Assembly (NCBI GenBank): GCA_021647205.1
Contig: JAKIVD010000004.1
Coordinates: 1 to 64,000 of the forward strand
Direction of reading: 5' to 3'
From: Bacteroidales bacterium
GTDB taxonomy: Bacteria; Bacteroidota; Bacteroidia; Bacteroidales; F082
DNA: 64,000 bases
The translations under genes were made by a program, and so were the position numbers. The notes beneath the pieces were generated by a model, which saw nothing but the letters and a program-made list of their open reading frames with translations, made no database searches and had not been told where the DNA came from. This document shows positions 63,368 through 64,000 of the stretch, piece after piece; position 1 is the stretch's first letter; each line of letters starts with the position of its first letter.

Positions 63368-64000
63368 CTATTTTGCCGGTCTGATTTTGGTGTCCCTGTT
63401 AATCCAGCACCCTACCGTGTAAGTGTCTCCTTCGGTTAAGCCGTAAAAGAACAATAATTCGGTTGGCGGGAAATATACACTGTAGGTGTTAATTTTTTTG
63501 TTCATTTCATCAGTTATCGAGGGGTCAACCTTTTTGGCTTTAATGTACATGTCAACAGCAGCCCAGTAGGCCACTTTTTTGGTTAAATCATTGTCGCCAC
63601 ATTTAGAAGCGCTGATCGCATACAAATCGCCGATAAATGCCCAGGGTTCGCCCCATTTCGGGTTAATCTCAGCTGCTTTCAACGCATACTTCCTCGATTC
63701 GGGCAGGCGGTCCAGTGCACGATAGGTTTGGGCCAGGTAGATGTAAGCATCGTCCGCTTTTTCAAGGTTTTCCATGTGGCAGGCTTCCTCCATATAAGTG
63801 ATGGCTTCTTTGTATCGTTTTTGGTTAATCAACATTTTCCCAATCAGATAGGCAGACTCAGGTGATGGGTCAAGTTTGTGCAATTCTACAATAGTTTCAA
63901 AATACAAGGGTGCGTCATTGCATTTTTTCTTGTCAAGGATTTTTGAGATTTTCTTGAGCAAATCAACATCGTCTGGTGCCTGGTCAAACTTTTTCTGGTA
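63368..64000 (-). CDS. TPR-repeat protein, C-terminal part (start outside window)
   Basis: The frame is open to base 64000, so this is the last 210 residues of a longer protein. At least three TPR units are seen: ETIVELHKLDPSPESAYLIGKMLINQKRYKEAITYMEEA, ADDAYIYLAQTYRALDRLPESRKYALKAAEINPKWGEPWAFIGDLY, and YWAAVDMYIKAKKVDPSI. It ends in a short domain with YTVGCWINRDTKIRPAK. It is likely an envelope scaffold protein; the partner is unknown. It is the upstream neighbour of lptC on the same strand. Confidence 0.8.
   Translation of the reverse strand, partial: YQKKFDQAPDDVDLLKKISKILDKKKCNDAPLYFETIVELHKLDPSPESAYLIGKMLINQKRYKEAITYMEEACHMENLEKADDAYIYLAQTYRALDRLPESRKYALKAAEINPKWGEPWAFIGDLYAISASKCGDNDLTKKVAYWAAVDMYIKAKKVDPSITDEMNKKINTYSVYFPPTELLFFYGLTEGDTYTVGCWINRDTKIRPAK

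Overview
The window is chromosomal DNA of a Bacteroidota bacterium, most likely in or near Bacteroidales/Marinilabiliales. The evidence is type IX secretion (T9SS) cargo with C-terminal sorting domains, the T9SS lipoprotein PorW/SprE, PorV-family barrels, a CarboxypepD-reg TonB receptor, S46 and C69 peptidases, short PabB/PabC enzymes, and many starts preceded by the Bacteroidota -7 box TAnnTTTG rather than a Shine-Dalgarno. No rRNA, tRNA, CRISPR, phage or intact insertion sequence was seen.

Layout. 1-3.1 kb: 3' part of a T9SS adhesin plus a small GG-rich membrane protein. 3.2-13.4 kb: YfcC-type permease and C69 dipeptidase, GNAT enzyme divergent from a long PurF, a repeat-filled gap, an OstA-like protein, a decayed SNF2 helicase and a DUF1573 protein. 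14.0-25.4 kb: an island of five large secreted proteins with cohesin-like domains, two of them also with dockerin-like segments, and a second copy of the adhesin/small-protein pair. 25.4-28.9 kb: M23 peptidase-dxr-rseP. 29.4-33.6 kb: PorW/SprE, bactofilin, AtpZ-like and small membrane proteins. 33.7-43.0 kb: TonB receptor, a 1451-residue secreted protein and a PorV-like barrel. 43.1-49.0 kb: greA, HIT, MlaD, amidase, LptD. 49.4-52.5 kb: ECF sigma factor, an anti-sigma-like protein fused to an outer-membrane barrel, and a surface lipoprotein. 52.6-56.6 kb: glutaryl-CoA dehydrogenase-like enzyme, RidA and pabA/pabB/pabC. 56.8-64 kb: DPP11-like peptidase, PpiD/SurA-like foldase, a CNNM/CBS protein, LptC and a TPR protein.

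The dominant theme is the cell envelope: secretion and surface anchoring (PorW, PorV-like, CTD proteins, cohesin/dockerin proteins), LPS transport (LptC, LptD, OstA-like), phospholipid traffic (MlaD), peptidoglycan hydrolysis (M23, amidase), envelope proteolysis (RseP) and peptide use (YfcC, C69, S46).

The two most interesting systems are (i) the sigma factor/dual-membrane anti-sigma/lipoprotein locus, in which the sigma gene and the lipoprotein gene share a bipartite upstream motif with identical spacing, and (ii) the cohesin/dockerin island with no carbohydrate-active enzymes, including a three-cohesin protein that lacks its own T9SS signal and a duplicated adhesin plus small-membrane-protein module.
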